Assembly: GCA_017512705.1 (NCBI GenBank)
Contig: JAFWEX010000044.1
Coordinates: forward strand, 44,113 to 108,112
Direction of reading: 5' to 3'
DNA length: 64,000 bases
Source of the DNA: Paenibacillus sp.
GTDB lineage: Bacteria > Bacillota > Bacilli > Paenibacillales > Paenibacillaceae
Under the pieces are notes generated by a model. It ran no database searches. It had not been told where the DNA came from and saw only the letters and a list, made by a program, of their open reading frames with translations. Every line of letters begins with the position of its first letter. The stretch's first letter is position 1. The position numbers and the translations under genes are program-made. Shown here piece after piece: positions 1 through 7,601 of the stretch.

Positions 1-1096
1 TATCCTGATGACCCGCAGGCAGCGCGCGAGTTGCTCCTTTTCGATGTACGAATACAGAGCCTCGTTCCGCATGGGATTCCTCCCAAGCATAATTATGCAT
101 CAGATCGTACAGTGTACGGAATTCACATTTGGTTCCAAACACTTCCCGAAATGCCTCTCGAATGGAATAAGCAATGAGGTGTCGGTTCACTACTGCATAA
201 TTCAATGCGGAATACATCATGTTCACATAATGACGACCTTCTGCATGGTCCAGTGGAGCAAATACCAGTCTGGGATCAGAAGTTCCAAGCCCCAGCCTCT
301 GCATCACTTTGGCGATCGCCGCAGAACTTGTCTGACTCACATGCCCTCCCCAAGCTCGAGAACCGGAGTGAATCATGACGACGATCTGTCCATCGTATAA
401 CCCCCAAGCTTCGGCCACTTCACGATTTTCCTCGGCAATTTCGATAGCCTGAATCTCTGCGAAGTGATTCCCGCCACCTAGTGTTCCGAGTTGGCGGTGC
501 GACCGATGCCAAGTCATATCCGGAACAAGATCTAACACGTTCTCATCATACGTGAATTTGCTACTCTCCACATGTGTTAGCGAGGTTGATTTTTTAGGTG
601 TGTAGCTATCTGGAATATATTTTTTCGGTAATCCATGAAGCCCTTTGCGTACAATATGCTCCAGTCGAATATCCGAGTAATGACCTCTCTGATTGGCTTC
701 CATCGGCAACACCTTTTCGATCGCTTTGACCAATTTGCGGCGCAGCTTTACCTCTTTTAGATCATCCTTATGCAGGTTGGTCATATGAACTCGCATGCCA
801 CAACCGATGTCGCTGCCCACGATGGAAGGAGACACATATCCGCTCTGCGCCTCCCACACCGCTGTCGTTCCAATACATGTTCCTACACCAACATGCACGT
901 CGGGCGTGTAGCCCATATAAGAAATACCTGGAATTTGCAGGTTATTGTTAGCCATTTCAAACACCTTGTAGTCCAAGGAGGAAAAAAGCTGCTGCGCTGC
1001 ATATACCGTGAGCTCTCCTGCAGGTAACTTAACTTGATGTCTATATCCTTCTGTACTTTCGTTAAAACGAACTAAATGATTTATCTCCGTATTCAT
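1..1096 (-). CDS. rtcB: RNA-splicing ligase RtcB, 3' end cut by window edge
   Basis: The minus frame reads about 365 codons, starting MNTEINHLVRF, and runs off the left edge, so roughly the last quarter of a usual 470-480 residue protein is missing. RtcB joins 2',3'-cyclic-phosphate or 3'-phosphate RNA ends to 5'-OH ends using GTP and Mn2+. Visible family motifs include DIGCGM (metal-binding Cys), GGGNHF and IHSGSR. The HGAGR motif with the guanylylated histidine would lie outside the window. The start at 1096 has an AGGAAGGAA-type ribosome site just upstream. It stands alone, with a long structured leader upstream (1097-1490). The identity is firm; the role in this host (RNA repair or tRNA healing) is inferred from the family. 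Confidence 0.95.
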   Translation of the reverse strand, partial: MNTEINHLVRFNESTEGYRHQVKLPAGELTVYAAQQLFSSLDYKVFEMANNNLQIPGISYMGYTPDVHVGVGTCIGTTAVWEAQSGYVSPSIVGSDIGCGMRVHMTNLHKDDLKEVKLRRKLVKAIEKVLPMEANQRGHYSDIRLEHIVRKGLHGLPKKYIPDSYTPKKSTSLTHVESSKFTYDENVLDLVPDMTWHRSHRQLGTLGGGNHFAEIQAIEIAEENREVAEAWGLYDGQIVVMIHSGSRAWGGHVSQTSSAAIAKVMQRLGLGTSDPRLVFAPLDHAEGRHYVNMMYSALNYAVVNRHLIAYSIREAFREVFGTKCEFRTLYDLMHNYAWEESHAERGSVFVHRKGATRALPAGHQD

Positions 1097-1167
1097 AGAT
1101 CTGTATAATTCCTTCCTATATTTTCAATTAATTCTTTTCGCTGTGTGTTATTTCTGTGCAAAAAAAC

Positions 1168-1201
1168 ATAAAAAAGCCATGGACTAACCGTCCATGGCTT
1201 T
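1168..1201 (-). terminator. Intrinsic terminator between small ORF and rtcB
   Basis: AAAGCCATGGAC and GTCCATGGCTTT form a perfect 12-bp stem (1173-1184 with 1190-1201), followed on the minus strand by a T-rich run. It lies about 75 nt upstream of the rtcB start, so it either ends the small-ORF transcript or attenuates rtcB. Confidence 0.75.
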
Positions 1202-1327
1202 ATACTACATGACAATAATAAACAACAGGACACACTGAATCTGTGTATGTCATCCATCGCAAGATATCGCGAAGAACACATATTGCTTATCGATTTTTTT
1301 GAAAGGATAAACAATATGCCCATTCTT

Positions 1328-1423
1328 TTATGTCGACCGTATGAGGCCAAAAAGACGATGAGCCAGATATGCGATTGTGTTACTACGTCTGTGTCCTAGA
1401 ATCAAATCATAACCTAACGTCAT
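1328..1423 (-). CDS. Possible 31-residue leader ORF upstream of rtcB
   Basis: A short frame starting MTLGYDLILGHRR follows a good ribosome site (GGGAGGCC, about 8 nt before the ATG) and a sigma-A-like promoter at 1457-1486. It matches no family I know. The ribosome-site segment 1424-1436 (plus strand GTCTTTCGGCCTC) is an almost perfect inverted repeat of 1343-1356 (GAGGCCAAAAAGAC) inside the ORF, so the start site could be sequestered by RNA pairing. A strong terminator follows at 1168-1201, before rtcB. It may be a translated regulatory leader, a small protein, or simply part of a structured RNA. Confidence 0.4.
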   Translation of the reverse strand: MTLGYDLILGHRRSNTIAYLAHRLFGLIRST

Positions 1424-1456
1424 GTCTTTCGGCCTCCCTTCATAATTGATATGTAT

Positions 1457-1486
1457 ATATTAAGCGTATATCTTTTCTTATGTCAA
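1457..1486 (-). promoter_or_regulatory. Sigma-A-like promoter of the rtcB leader
   Basis: Read on the minus strand: TTGACA (1481-1486), 18-nt spacer, TAATAT (1457-1462). It would start a transcript near 1449 that carries the small ORF and then the hairpins before rtcB. Confidence 0.6.
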
Positions 1487-1537
1487 CCCTTTCCTTGGAA
1501 AAAGAAGACAGACAACCTTCTCTTAACAATAAAGCCA

Positions 1538-1574
1538 GAAAGGAGGCTGTCCGGGGACAACCTCCTTTTTTGGG
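1538..1574. terminator. Probable terminator after the terC-type gene
   Basis: AAGGAGGcTGTCC pairs with GGACAaCCTCCTT around a short G-rich loop, with six T on the plus strand and a T-rich stretch on the minus strand. It sits just downstream of the minus-strand TerC gene and may work in both directions. Confidence 0.65.
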
Positions 1575-1640
1575 GTTCACTGCATGACTTATCGCTGTGT
1601 TTTTCATAGGTATACAACAGTGTTCGAGATCCTTAGATCC

Positions 1641-2459
1641 TTAGCTCTTAGCCTGCTCCTCAAGCTCTTCCACAGGATTCTCATCTTCTTTGGCAGGAAC
1701 TTTGGATGAAAGAAACCATCCGCATACAGCAATGGTGATTAATACAATATAAAAACCAATTTTCCATATTTTATTTTCCGGGAAATGCTCATCCAGAATG
1801 CCCACAGAAGGGTGCGCCAGCGTAATGACGGATAGTTTAACGCCTACCCAACCCACAATTACAAAAGCGGCTACTTCAAGACCCGGACGGGAATGAAGCA
1901 ATTTCACGAAGAACGAAGCTGCAAAACGCATAATGACAAGCCCGATAAAACCGCCGAGGAAGATGACAATAAATTGTCCTCCATCCAATCCGCCGATTGG
2001 TGGCAAACCACTTGGTGGCAACGCGACCGCCAAAGCTACGGCTGCTAAAATCGAGTCCACCGCAAATGCGATATCCGCCACTTCAACCTTAAACACGGTC
2101 ATCCAGAAACCGGATTGTTTCTTCGGTTTTTTTGATGTATCCTCCACTGCCTCATCGGTTTTATTTCGACCGCTCATAACCTTTTTGACGATATGATTAA
2201 TCGAAATATAGAGAAGATATAATGCCCCGATCGCTTGGACCTGCCATACATCTACCAGGAAGGAAATCAGGAACAACGATCCTAAACGGAAAATAAATGC
2301 CCCAACCAAACCATAAAATAATGCTTTTTTGCGCTTTTCATCAGGCAAGTGCTTAACCATAATTGCGAGTACCAATGCGTTATCTGCCGCAAGTAATCCT
2401 TCAAGGACTACTAGGACTAAGAGTACCCACCCGTATTCTAATAATAGTGCTGGATCCAA
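1641..2459 (-). CDS. TerC family integral membrane protein (Mn2+ efflux type)
   Basis: This 272-residue protein has about seven hydrophobic segments and the two TerC signature helices with buried acidic residues: LEGLLAADNALVLA (about 19-32) and EVADIAFAVDSILAA. TerC proteins such as YkoY export manganese, and in Bacillus have been linked to metalation of secreted enzymes. The start is preceded by AAGGAGGAG. Upstream lies a yybP-ykoY Mn2+ riboswitch with terminator, so expression should rise with manganese. The acidic tail (EDENPVEELEEQ) probably faces the cytoplasm. Family assignment is firm; manganese specificity rests mainly on the riboswitch. Confidence 0.92.
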   Translation of the reverse strand: MDPALLLEYGWVLLVLVVLEGLLAADNALVLAIMVKHLPDEKRKKALFYGLVGAFIFRLGSLFLISFLVDVWQVQAIGALYLLYISINHIVKKVMSGRNKTDEAVEDTSKKPKKQSGFWMTVFKVEVADIAFAVDSILAAVALAVALPPSGLPPIGGLDGGQFIVIFLGGFIGLVIMRFAASFFVKLLHSRPGLEVAAFVIVGWVGVKLSVITLAHPSVGILDEHFPENKIWKIGFYIVLITIAVCGWFLSSKVPAKEDENPVEELEEQAKS

Positions 2460-2497
2460 AATGAACTCCTCCTTGTTTGCTTGTGCTTATGATGTAC

Positions 2498-2537
2498 AAA
2501 AAAAAGGACCTTTACCATTACTGGCAAGATCCTTTTT
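2498..2537 (-). terminator. Riboswitch terminator before TerC
   Basis: On the minus strand GGATCTTGCCA and TGGTAAAGGTCC form an interrupted stem followed by eight or nine T. Its 3' arm repeats the GGTAAAGG sequence of the aptamer, so the two structures can compete. Confidence 0.8.
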
Positions 2538-2562
2538 TATCCACAAAAAGAAACCTTTACCG

Positions 2563-2675
2563 AGCATGAAAACTTGGTAAAGGTCTCGCTAACAACAAAT
2601 TGCTGCCAATAAAGCCGGAGATGAAATCCCGAATTGACGACTTTACTGTAAAAGCTACTCCCCTTTAACAGGAAT
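2563..2675 (-). ncRNA. yybP-ykoY manganese riboswitch aptamer
   Basis: On the minus strand the RNA contains AAAGGGGAGTAGC (2654-2666), GTCAATTCGGGA, TCTCCGGCTTTATTGGC and AGCGAGACCTTTACC, paired later with GGTAAAGG. These are the conserved elements of the yybP-ykoY class, which binds Mn2+ and typically controls TerC/YkoY and Mn2+ export genes. The layout of aptamer, terminator and TerC matches a transcriptional ON switch. Confidence 0.9.
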
Positions 2676-2713
2676 ATGTAGTTTTAGTTGGAACCCGTGA
2701 ATAACCCGAGTAC

Positions 2714-2743
2714 ATCATATTTCATTACGTAAAATAAAGTCAA
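2714..2743 (-). promoter_or_regulatory. Sigma-A-like promoter of the riboswitch-terC unit
   Basis: Minus strand TTGACT (2738-2743), 18-nt spacer, TATGAT (2714-2719). It slightly overlaps the stop codon of the upstream gene and would start transcription about 35 nt before the aptamer. Confidence 0.55.
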
Positions 2744-3054
2744 GCTTTATTTCGAGCGTTGCTGACCTTTTTTCGAAAAACAAAAAAATCATATATCATG
2801 TTTCCCAGCGGTATAAAGGAAATAAAGAACAGGGCAATCGGGCGTCGCAGCCGCCATTTTTCAGTCGTATATAAAGATACCATAAACAAGAGGTACATCA
2901 GGAACAGGAAACCGTAAAGGTTACCGAACCAAGTGACCGCTTGAGGCATAATTCCCGCATTCCGAAGGGGAAATGCAACGAATAACAGTAATACATATGA
3001 AATCCCCTGCAACCATAACATCAGCCGGAAACGACCCAGCATTGAACTTAACAT
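2740..3054 (-). CDS. Small integral membrane protein, DUF3817-like
   Basis: The protein of about 104 residues begins MLSSMLGRFRLMLWLQG and has three hydrophobic segments (about 8-28, 40-60 and 72-92). The pattern of an N-terminal helix, then FPLR and a W-GN-YG-L-FL-Y helix matches the DUF3817/YdzA-like family; its function is unknown. Two adjacent ATG codons follow GCAGGAGGAAG; the second (3054) has the better 6-nt spacing. Residues upstream of these in the same frame have no ribosome site and were left out. It lies upstream of the riboswitch-terC unit, which has its own promoter. Confidence 0.7.
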   Translation of the reverse strand: MLSSMLGRFRLMLWLQGISYVLLLFVAFPLRNAGIMPQAVTWFGNLYGFLFLMYLLFMVSLYTTEKWRLRRPIALFFISFIPLGNMIYDFFVFRKKVSNARNKA

Positions 3055-3270
3055 CATCTTCCTCCTGCCTCTAATGCTACAACGCATATTTTATCCTGTA
3101 CAGTATAACACAAATACAGCTACCATCCTGATATCTGAACCATCATCAGAATATTCCATGTTTCATACGACAACTTAAGGTTAACGTTCCACAGGAGCCA
3201 AAACTTCTTCTCACACATACAATGCATGACAAGAGGACGGTATTGATGTCGGACAAGGAGGAGCAGATTG

Positions 3271-4374
3271 ATGAAAATTGTCCTGATTGCACCAGAAAAA
3301 TTACCTCTACCTGGCAATGGTTCAGTGGAAATCTGTATATTAGGAATCGCGCGCGAACTTGCCCGTCGTCATCAGGTAACGATCATAAGCCGTGCAGTAC
3401 CAGAGCTCCCGGCACTTGAGCAGATCGATCAAATCATTATAAGACGGATTCCGGCATCGAGCGTCTCAGGATATACTCGTTCAGCCATTCGTTTACTTCG
3501 TACACTTCACGTTGATATCATTCAAGTTGATAACAGACCTTACAGCATGGCAGCAATTAAAGAGGCTTTTCCACAGACGCCCGTTCTTCTCTACCTTCAT
3601 TCACTCACATTCGCGCAAGCGGGACCGGGAAAAATGGCTTTGCTGAAGAAAGCCGATTGTATTGCGTTGAACAGCCATTCTTTAAAGCGCAGACTTTCTC
3701 GCAGATTCCCAGCTGTGAAGAGGCTTATGGACGTTGTTCCGCTCGGAACGGATCTCGATCGATTTCGGCCTGTTACGAGCCTTGAGGAGCGGTTCATTGT
3801 ACGTGAAAAATTCGGAATTACAGATTGTTTCGCTGTCCTATATGCGGGTAGAGTCATTCCTGGCAAAGGAGTAGATGTTCTCATTAGAGCTGTTGCTCTT
3901 GCACAAAAGCATGTGCCTGTTCAGCTAATCATTGCAGGCAAGGGCCCTCCACGCTATGTACGCTCACTACGTAGACTAACAGAGAAACTTCATGTGAATA
4001 CCAACTTCTTAGGTCAGATGAATCATGATCTGATTGACCAACTCTACCGCAGCGTTGACTGCCTCGTCTGTCCTTCACAGATCCACGAAGCCTTTGGCCT
4101 AGTCAATGTGGAAGCTATGGCTTCGGGTATTCCTGTTATAGCCTCAGACAATGGCGGTATTCGCGAGATTATTCGTTCAGGAAAAAATGGATACTTGATA
4201 TCAGGTTATACCCGACCTCGACAGTTTGCTTCATCCTTACATGAACTGGCTACCCATCCTGAACTTGTACAGTCTATGGGCGAAAATGGCCGTGAAACAG
4301 CAACTGCACAATTCAGCTGGGCAAAGACAGCCTTGCATTTAGAAGCAACTTACACAAGGCTCATTCGTCCATGA
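3271..4374 (+). CDS. GT4-family glycosyltransferase
   Basis: This 367-residue GT-B glycosyltransferase begins MKIVLIAPEKLPLPG, with a Rossmann N-terminal half. The C-terminal donor domain shows YAGRVIPGKGVDVLI (about 190-205), LIIAGKGP, and the E-x7-E motif HEAFGLVNVEAMASG (about 267-281) that contacts the nucleotide-sugar. It resembles spore-coat and polysaccharide enzymes of the CotSA/GT4 type; the acceptor cannot be told. AAGGAGGAG 7 nt upstream supports ATG 3271 rather than the TTG at 3268. It is a single-gene unit flanked by minus-strand genes, ending in a terminator that includes its stop codon. Confidence 0.88.
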   Translation: MKIVLIAPEKLPLPGNGSVEICILGIARELARRHQVTIISRAVPELPALEQIDQIIIRRIPASSVSGYTRSAIRLLRTLHVDIIQVDNRPYSMAAIKEAFPQTPVLLYLHSLTFAQAGPGKMALLKKADCIALNSHSLKRRLSRRFPAVKRLMDVVPLGTDLDRFRPVTSLEERFIVREKFGITDCFAVLYAGRVIPGKGVDVLIRAVALAQKHVPVQLIIAGKGPPRYVRSLRRLTEKLHVNTNFLGQMNHDLIDQLYRSVDCLVCPSQIHEAFGLVNVEAMASGIPVIASDNGGIREIIRSGKNGYLISGYTRPRQFASSLHELATHPELVQSMGENGRETATAQFSWAKTALHLEATYTRLIRP

Positions 4375-4384
4375 GCCTGTTTTC
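4357..4384 (+). terminator. Terminator overlapping the glycosyltransferase stop codon
   Basis: AGGCTCAT (4357-4364) and ATGAGCCT (4371-4378) form an 8-bp stem followed by GTTTT. The TGA stop lies in the 3' arm. Confidence 0.6.
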
Positions 4385-4398
4385 CATGTCATTCTTTT

Positions 4399-4749
4399 CT
4401 AACGGAACTGCCAGCCTCGAATAGAATCGATCTGTGAATTAGGTATATACGTGATTTCAATCAATTCAATGATCACGATATCTTTCATCATAAATCTAAC
4501 TTTTGCACAGGTTTGTTGGTGAAAAGCATCATAGAATCCAGCTCCATTCCAGCAACCTTGAGGTACCTTATCCACATCATTCACTATGTATCCGACTTCC
4601 CCGATGGGGGGAATCACCACTTTAATGGCTTGCTCATCCAGACGATTATTGGGGTCTTTTACAAGATATAATGTATCTCCTACTTGCAGAGCTTGTGCTC
4701 CATAGGAGTTATCCATGCCCATCATGGCGGCAAAAATTTTGATGCTCAT
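4399..4749 (-). CDS. HIRAN-like domain protein
   Basis: This protein of about 116 residues begins MSIKIFAAMMGMDNSYG. The segment from GDTLYLVKDPNNRLDEQAI to GEVGYIVNDV looks like a HIRAN fold, a small beta-rich module often attached to SWI/SNF helicases that recognises DNA 3' ends or damaged DNA. Here the domain stands almost alone. AAAGGAG is 7 nt before ATG 4749, whereas the upstream in-frame ATG at 4755 sits directly against the ribosome site and is unlikely. It lies 36 bp downstream of the WYL regulator and is probably co-transcribed with it. The HIRAN assignment is by pattern only. Confidence 0.6.
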   Translation of the reverse strand: MSIKIFAAMMGMDNSYGAQALQVGDTLYLVKDPNNRLDEQAIKVVIPPIGEVGYIVNDVDKVPQGCWNGAGFYDAFHQQTCAKVRFMMKDIVIIELIEITYIPNSQIDSIRGWQFR

Positions 4750-4785
4750 CTCCATACTCCTTTATGCAATATACTAAGTCTTCGG

Positions 4786-5754
4786 CTATAATGCTTCTTC
4801 ATCATAGTGCTCAAGCCATGCCAAGAGTTGTTTTCGAATCTCTCTGCGATATTCGGGAGGTTCAAGCACTTCAGCTTCGGCACCAAATTGATATAACCAT
4901 TGTAAAAATTCACGGCTACTATTCAGAGTAACCTCAAATAACAATCCTCCATCCACCAGATTTGTCATTCGTGGACGTACAAACATCTCTTCTTCTCTTA
5001 TGTAGGGGGCAACTTTCTCAGAGAACTTCACTTTAAAATGAATATGTTCCTCGCCTCGGTCAACAGACCATGTATTCTTCATATATTGCGTTATATTAAA
5101 GTTTCCCATGTCAAATCCACTGCTCGTTCGTTTCACATCCAGAAAGCGGCTAATACGAAACAATCGAACTTTTTGCTGCAGATGACAGTGTCCAATCAGA
5201 TAAAAACGTTGATCACGCGGTACAAGATAATAAGGGTCTATCCTTCGAAGTGTAATCTCATTATTAGTAAGCGTATGATATTGAGTCTGAATGGTCTGTC
5301 CGTCTAAAATGGCTTCAATTATAGGGATTAATAAATTCCGGTCCTTTCCTTCTTCACGATAAGCAGGTATCCCCATCCGAATGATTCCTGCGATTCTTTC
5401 TACAATTTCACTATTTTTTGTATTTAATTTAGTGTGTGCTGATATGACCTTATCAAAAGCTGAGTCGAATTCAGCAGGTAATTTAGACTTATCGATCAGG
5501 GCCGGAAGCATACAAAATAGCATAGCTTCTTGTTGGGTAAAGTCTAACGGATATATTGAAAATTCGCCTATAAATCGATAGCCCTTTCCATATCCTTCGT
5601 TCATTATAGGGGCAACTCTGTCTAAAATTCGGAGATCACGGTATATTGTGCGTACAGTAGTACCACATTTCAGCGCCAATTCCTTCGCTGAGATTCCAGG
5701 ATTAGCTTGTATAGCCTGAAGTATACGTAGCAGACGAATTAATTTCTCTGTCAT
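4786..5754 (-). CDS. WYL-domain transcriptional regulator (HTH_11-WYL)
   Basis: This 322-residue regulator has an N-terminal winged helix (about 5-60; GISAKELALKCGTTVRTIYRDLRIL) followed by a WYL domain (about 140-225) and a C-terminal WCX-like region (about 230-310). The WYL core includes the RIDPYYLVPRDQRFYLIGHCH stretch with the conserved Y/R residues. Such proteins are DeoR/YafY-type regulators that sense nucleic-acid-like or other ligands. The downstream HIRAN-like gene is 36 bp away and a plausible target or partner. The regulated genes are unknown. Confidence 0.85.
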   Translation of the reverse strand: MTEKLIRLLRILQAIQANPGISAKELALKCGTTVRTIYRDLRILDRVAPIMNEGYGKGYRFIGEFSIYPLDFTQQEAMLFCMLPALIDKSKLPAEFDSAFDKVISAHTKLNTKNSEIVERIAGIIRMGIPAYREEGKDRNLLIPIIEAILDGQTIQTQYHTLTNNEITLRRIDPYYLVPRDQRFYLIGHCHLQQKVRLFRISRFLDVKRTSSGFDMGNFNITQYMKNTWSVDRGEEHIHFKVKFSEKVAPYIREEEMFVRPRMTNLVDGGLLFEVTLNSSREFLQWLYQFGAEAEVLEPPEYRREIRKQLLAWLEHYDEEAL

Positions 5755-5982
5755 GTAGTTTCTCCCCTTCGATATTTTATCGGCAAGGAAAACTAGTTCC
5801 TTTAGTTCATATATAAATCCATAGTCCTAAATCAATTTCGCAATTTCACCATTTGCACATAGTCCGATTGAACTTCCTTGCCTCCTCTAAATATACAATT
5901 TGTTACTTGCTTGCGTAAATTATTAACCAAGAACTTGATCAGACTAAGCCTGAGAGCCTATAAAATCAGATGAAAAATCACG

Positions 5983-6016
5983 AAAAAAGCCTCAATCTCC
6001 AAACGAGATAAGGCTT
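5983..6016 (-). terminator. Terminator after the 174-residue unknown protein
   Basis: Minus strand AAGCCTtATCTC pairs with GAGATtgAGGCTT and is followed by TTTTTT. It ends the transcript of the gene at 6026-6550. The rest of 5755-5982 holds no supported gene and presumably carries the WYL-gene promoter. Confidence 0.7.
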
Positions 6017-6025
6017 CTAAGAGTT

Positions 6026-6550
6026 CTATATTTTTTCTGACGTAAGCAAGATTTGATTCAATACATGAAGGGTATGATCACATAACATCGGAATATCATG
6101 CATTTGATCCTCGTTCACATGGCGTGTGAAATACACATTGGCAGTAACATCAAACGAAACAGGAGTCTCTCCATAAATATAACGTATGTGCTGTTCGATC
6201 CGTTGTTCAGGCCAATTTTCCTGCATGATCGTCTGGATGTCACGACAATGCACCTCAGGATTCTTCGTCACCAGTGAAAAGCGCAGTGCCAAATCGCATC
6301 CCGGCTCGCTGCCAGGAGTCTCCATAATCTCCGCAGCAATGGCTTCTAGTGAACTTTTCAGAACCACTTCAGCAGTAACGGAGGGATGATCTCTCAGACA
6401 GAATTGCAAGGTAAACTCTCTCGACATACTCGCCATCTCCAATTGATCTGTTCGATGGGTAATATGGATGTGTTCATCCAAATTGTCCAGATCATATAGA
6501 TAATTTTCGATGGCAACTTTTAGATTATCGTAAACGGTAGGATCAAACAT
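6026..6550 (-). CDS. Conserved-looking protein of unknown function
   Basis: This soluble 174-residue protein is acidic and His-rich, beginning MFDPTVYDNLKVAIENYLYDLDNLD. I do not recognise the family. It has no signal peptide or membrane segment, and predicted alternation of helices and strands suggests a single globular domain. It has a typical codon pattern and its own terminator (5983-6016). The ATG at 6550 is preceded by a weak AAAGCAGG-like ribosome site. It stands between the WYL regulator and L25 genes with no operon partner. Confidence 0.6.
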   Translation of the reverse strand: MFDPTVYDNLKVAIENYLYDLDNLDEHIHITHRTDQLEMASMSREFTLQFCLRDHPSVTAEVVLKSSLEAIAAEIMETPGSEPGCDLALRFSLVTKNPEVHCRDIQTIMQENWPEQRIEQHIRYIYGETPVSFDVTANVYFTRHVNEDQMHDIPMLCDHTLHVLNQILLTSEKI

Positions 6551-6731
6551 TACAGTAACCTGCTTTCTCTTCTATTCTTTTTCTATTGTCTTCACGTTGT
6601 ATCACAAATGAGGTTTTTATTCCAATTTATTAAAAGGCTTGCTTAAACCACGAAAGGCCCAGTCCACAAAAGTGAACTGAACCTTGATCTGTTTGACTTT
6701 TACTAGAAAATTGTAATTCCAAGTGTGACTA

Positions 6732-7361
6732 TTATTCTTTAGAGGAGTCTTCTGCCGCTTTCGCGCCTGCTTCATCTGAAGATGCAGGAACTTCCTCTTC
6801 GATAGCTTGTGGAGGCATTACCGAAGCGACAATGGAGTCTGGAGACGTAACTAGCGTCAAACCTTTATCCAGTTTAATGTCACCTGCTGTTAGACGATCA
6901 CCGATCTCTAGTTCGCTGACGTCTACTTCAATGGATGTCGGCAGATCGCCAGGCAATCCTTCGACTTCCAACTGTGTTTCCTGTGTTTGGAATACACCGC
7001 CTGCTTTAGAACCGACAGCGGTACCTTGGAAATCGATAGCGACACTAACGCTGATAGGCTTATTTTTAGAAATTTGCAAAAAGTCAACGTGCAGTAGACG
7101 TCCATTGCGCTCCTGCTGATCTTTTATCAGGACAGGTATAGTTTTATCGCCCTCTACATTAAGATTAAACATCTCGGAGCGGCCTGTGCGCGCTACTTTC
7201 AACATTTCTTTTTCATCCACATGTATGGCGGCACCTTCAAGTCCTGGTCCGTATACCACGGCGGGAACTCGTCCACCTTGTCTTAACAGGCGCAAAGCTG
7301 CACCTTTCTTTTCCGTTCTTGGCGTTGCTGTAAGTTGAGCCATTTTTCCGTTGGATTTCAT
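6732..7361 (-). CDS. rplY: 50S ribosomal protein L25 / general stress protein Ctc
   Basis: This 209-residue long-form L25 (TL5/Ctc type) binds 5S rRNA. The N-terminal L25 beta-barrel covers about 5-95 (TATPRTEKKGAALRLLRQGGRVPAVVYGPG) and the C-terminal TL5 domain about 100-185, followed by an acidic tail (EEEVPASSDEAGAKAAEDSSKE). AAGGAGG lies 10 nt before ATG 7361; a second in-frame Met (MAQL, residue 7) is possible. In Bacillus, ctc is controlled by sigma-B, and a sigma-B-like box is visible upstream (7477-7503). Confidence 0.93.
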   Translation of the reverse strand: MKSNGKMAQLTATPRTEKKGAALRLLRQGGRVPAVVYGPGLEGAAIHVDEKEMLKVARTGRSEMFNLNVEGDKTIPVLIKDQQERNGRLLHVDFLQISKNKPISVSVAIDFQGTAVGSKAGGVFQTQETQLEVEGLPGDLPTSIEVDVSELEIGDRLTAGDIKLDKGLTLVTSPDSIVASVMPPQAIEEEVPASSDEAGAKAAEDSSKE

Positions 7362-7476
7362 GATTGAACATCCTCCTTCAAGGGATCCTTACTGTAAATT
7401 TGTTGGCAAGCTCTGCGGCTTCTCACTTAGACCAAATGGTCTTATGTTGTGACCAAAAATTGGGCCATATCTATAT

Positions 7477-7503
7477 TTACCCCAATGATCCAGTATCTAA
7501 AAC
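7477..7503 (-). promoter_or_regulatory. Sigma-B-like promoter motif upstream of L25/ctc
   Basis: Minus strand GTTTTA (7498-7503), 15-nt spacer, GGGTAA (7477-7482), compared with the Bacillus sigma-B pattern GTTTaa-N12-15-GGGtAt. Whether this organism has sigma-B cannot be seen here. Confidence 0.35.
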
Positions 7504-7555
7504 ATAAATCCGAAATTCATACTTTTTTTTCCATTACAATGTTGTTTAGATGCGG

Positions 7556-7588
7556 ACTAAAAACAGCCGGAATGGCTTCCGGCTGTCT
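7556..7588 (-). terminator. Terminator after long pullulanase
   Basis: Minus strand GACAGCCGGAAGCCATTCCGGCTG forms a short GC-rich stem (CAGCCGGAA/TTCCGGCTG) followed by TTTTT. It lies just downstream of the gene ending at 7602. Confidence 0.75.
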
Positions 7589-7601
7589 GCTTCGTTTCAG
7601 T

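Noticed and set aside
1093-1350. 85-residue minus-strand frame before rtcB
   Set aside because: It overlaps the terminator and the hairpins, has no ribosome site and reads as non-coding.
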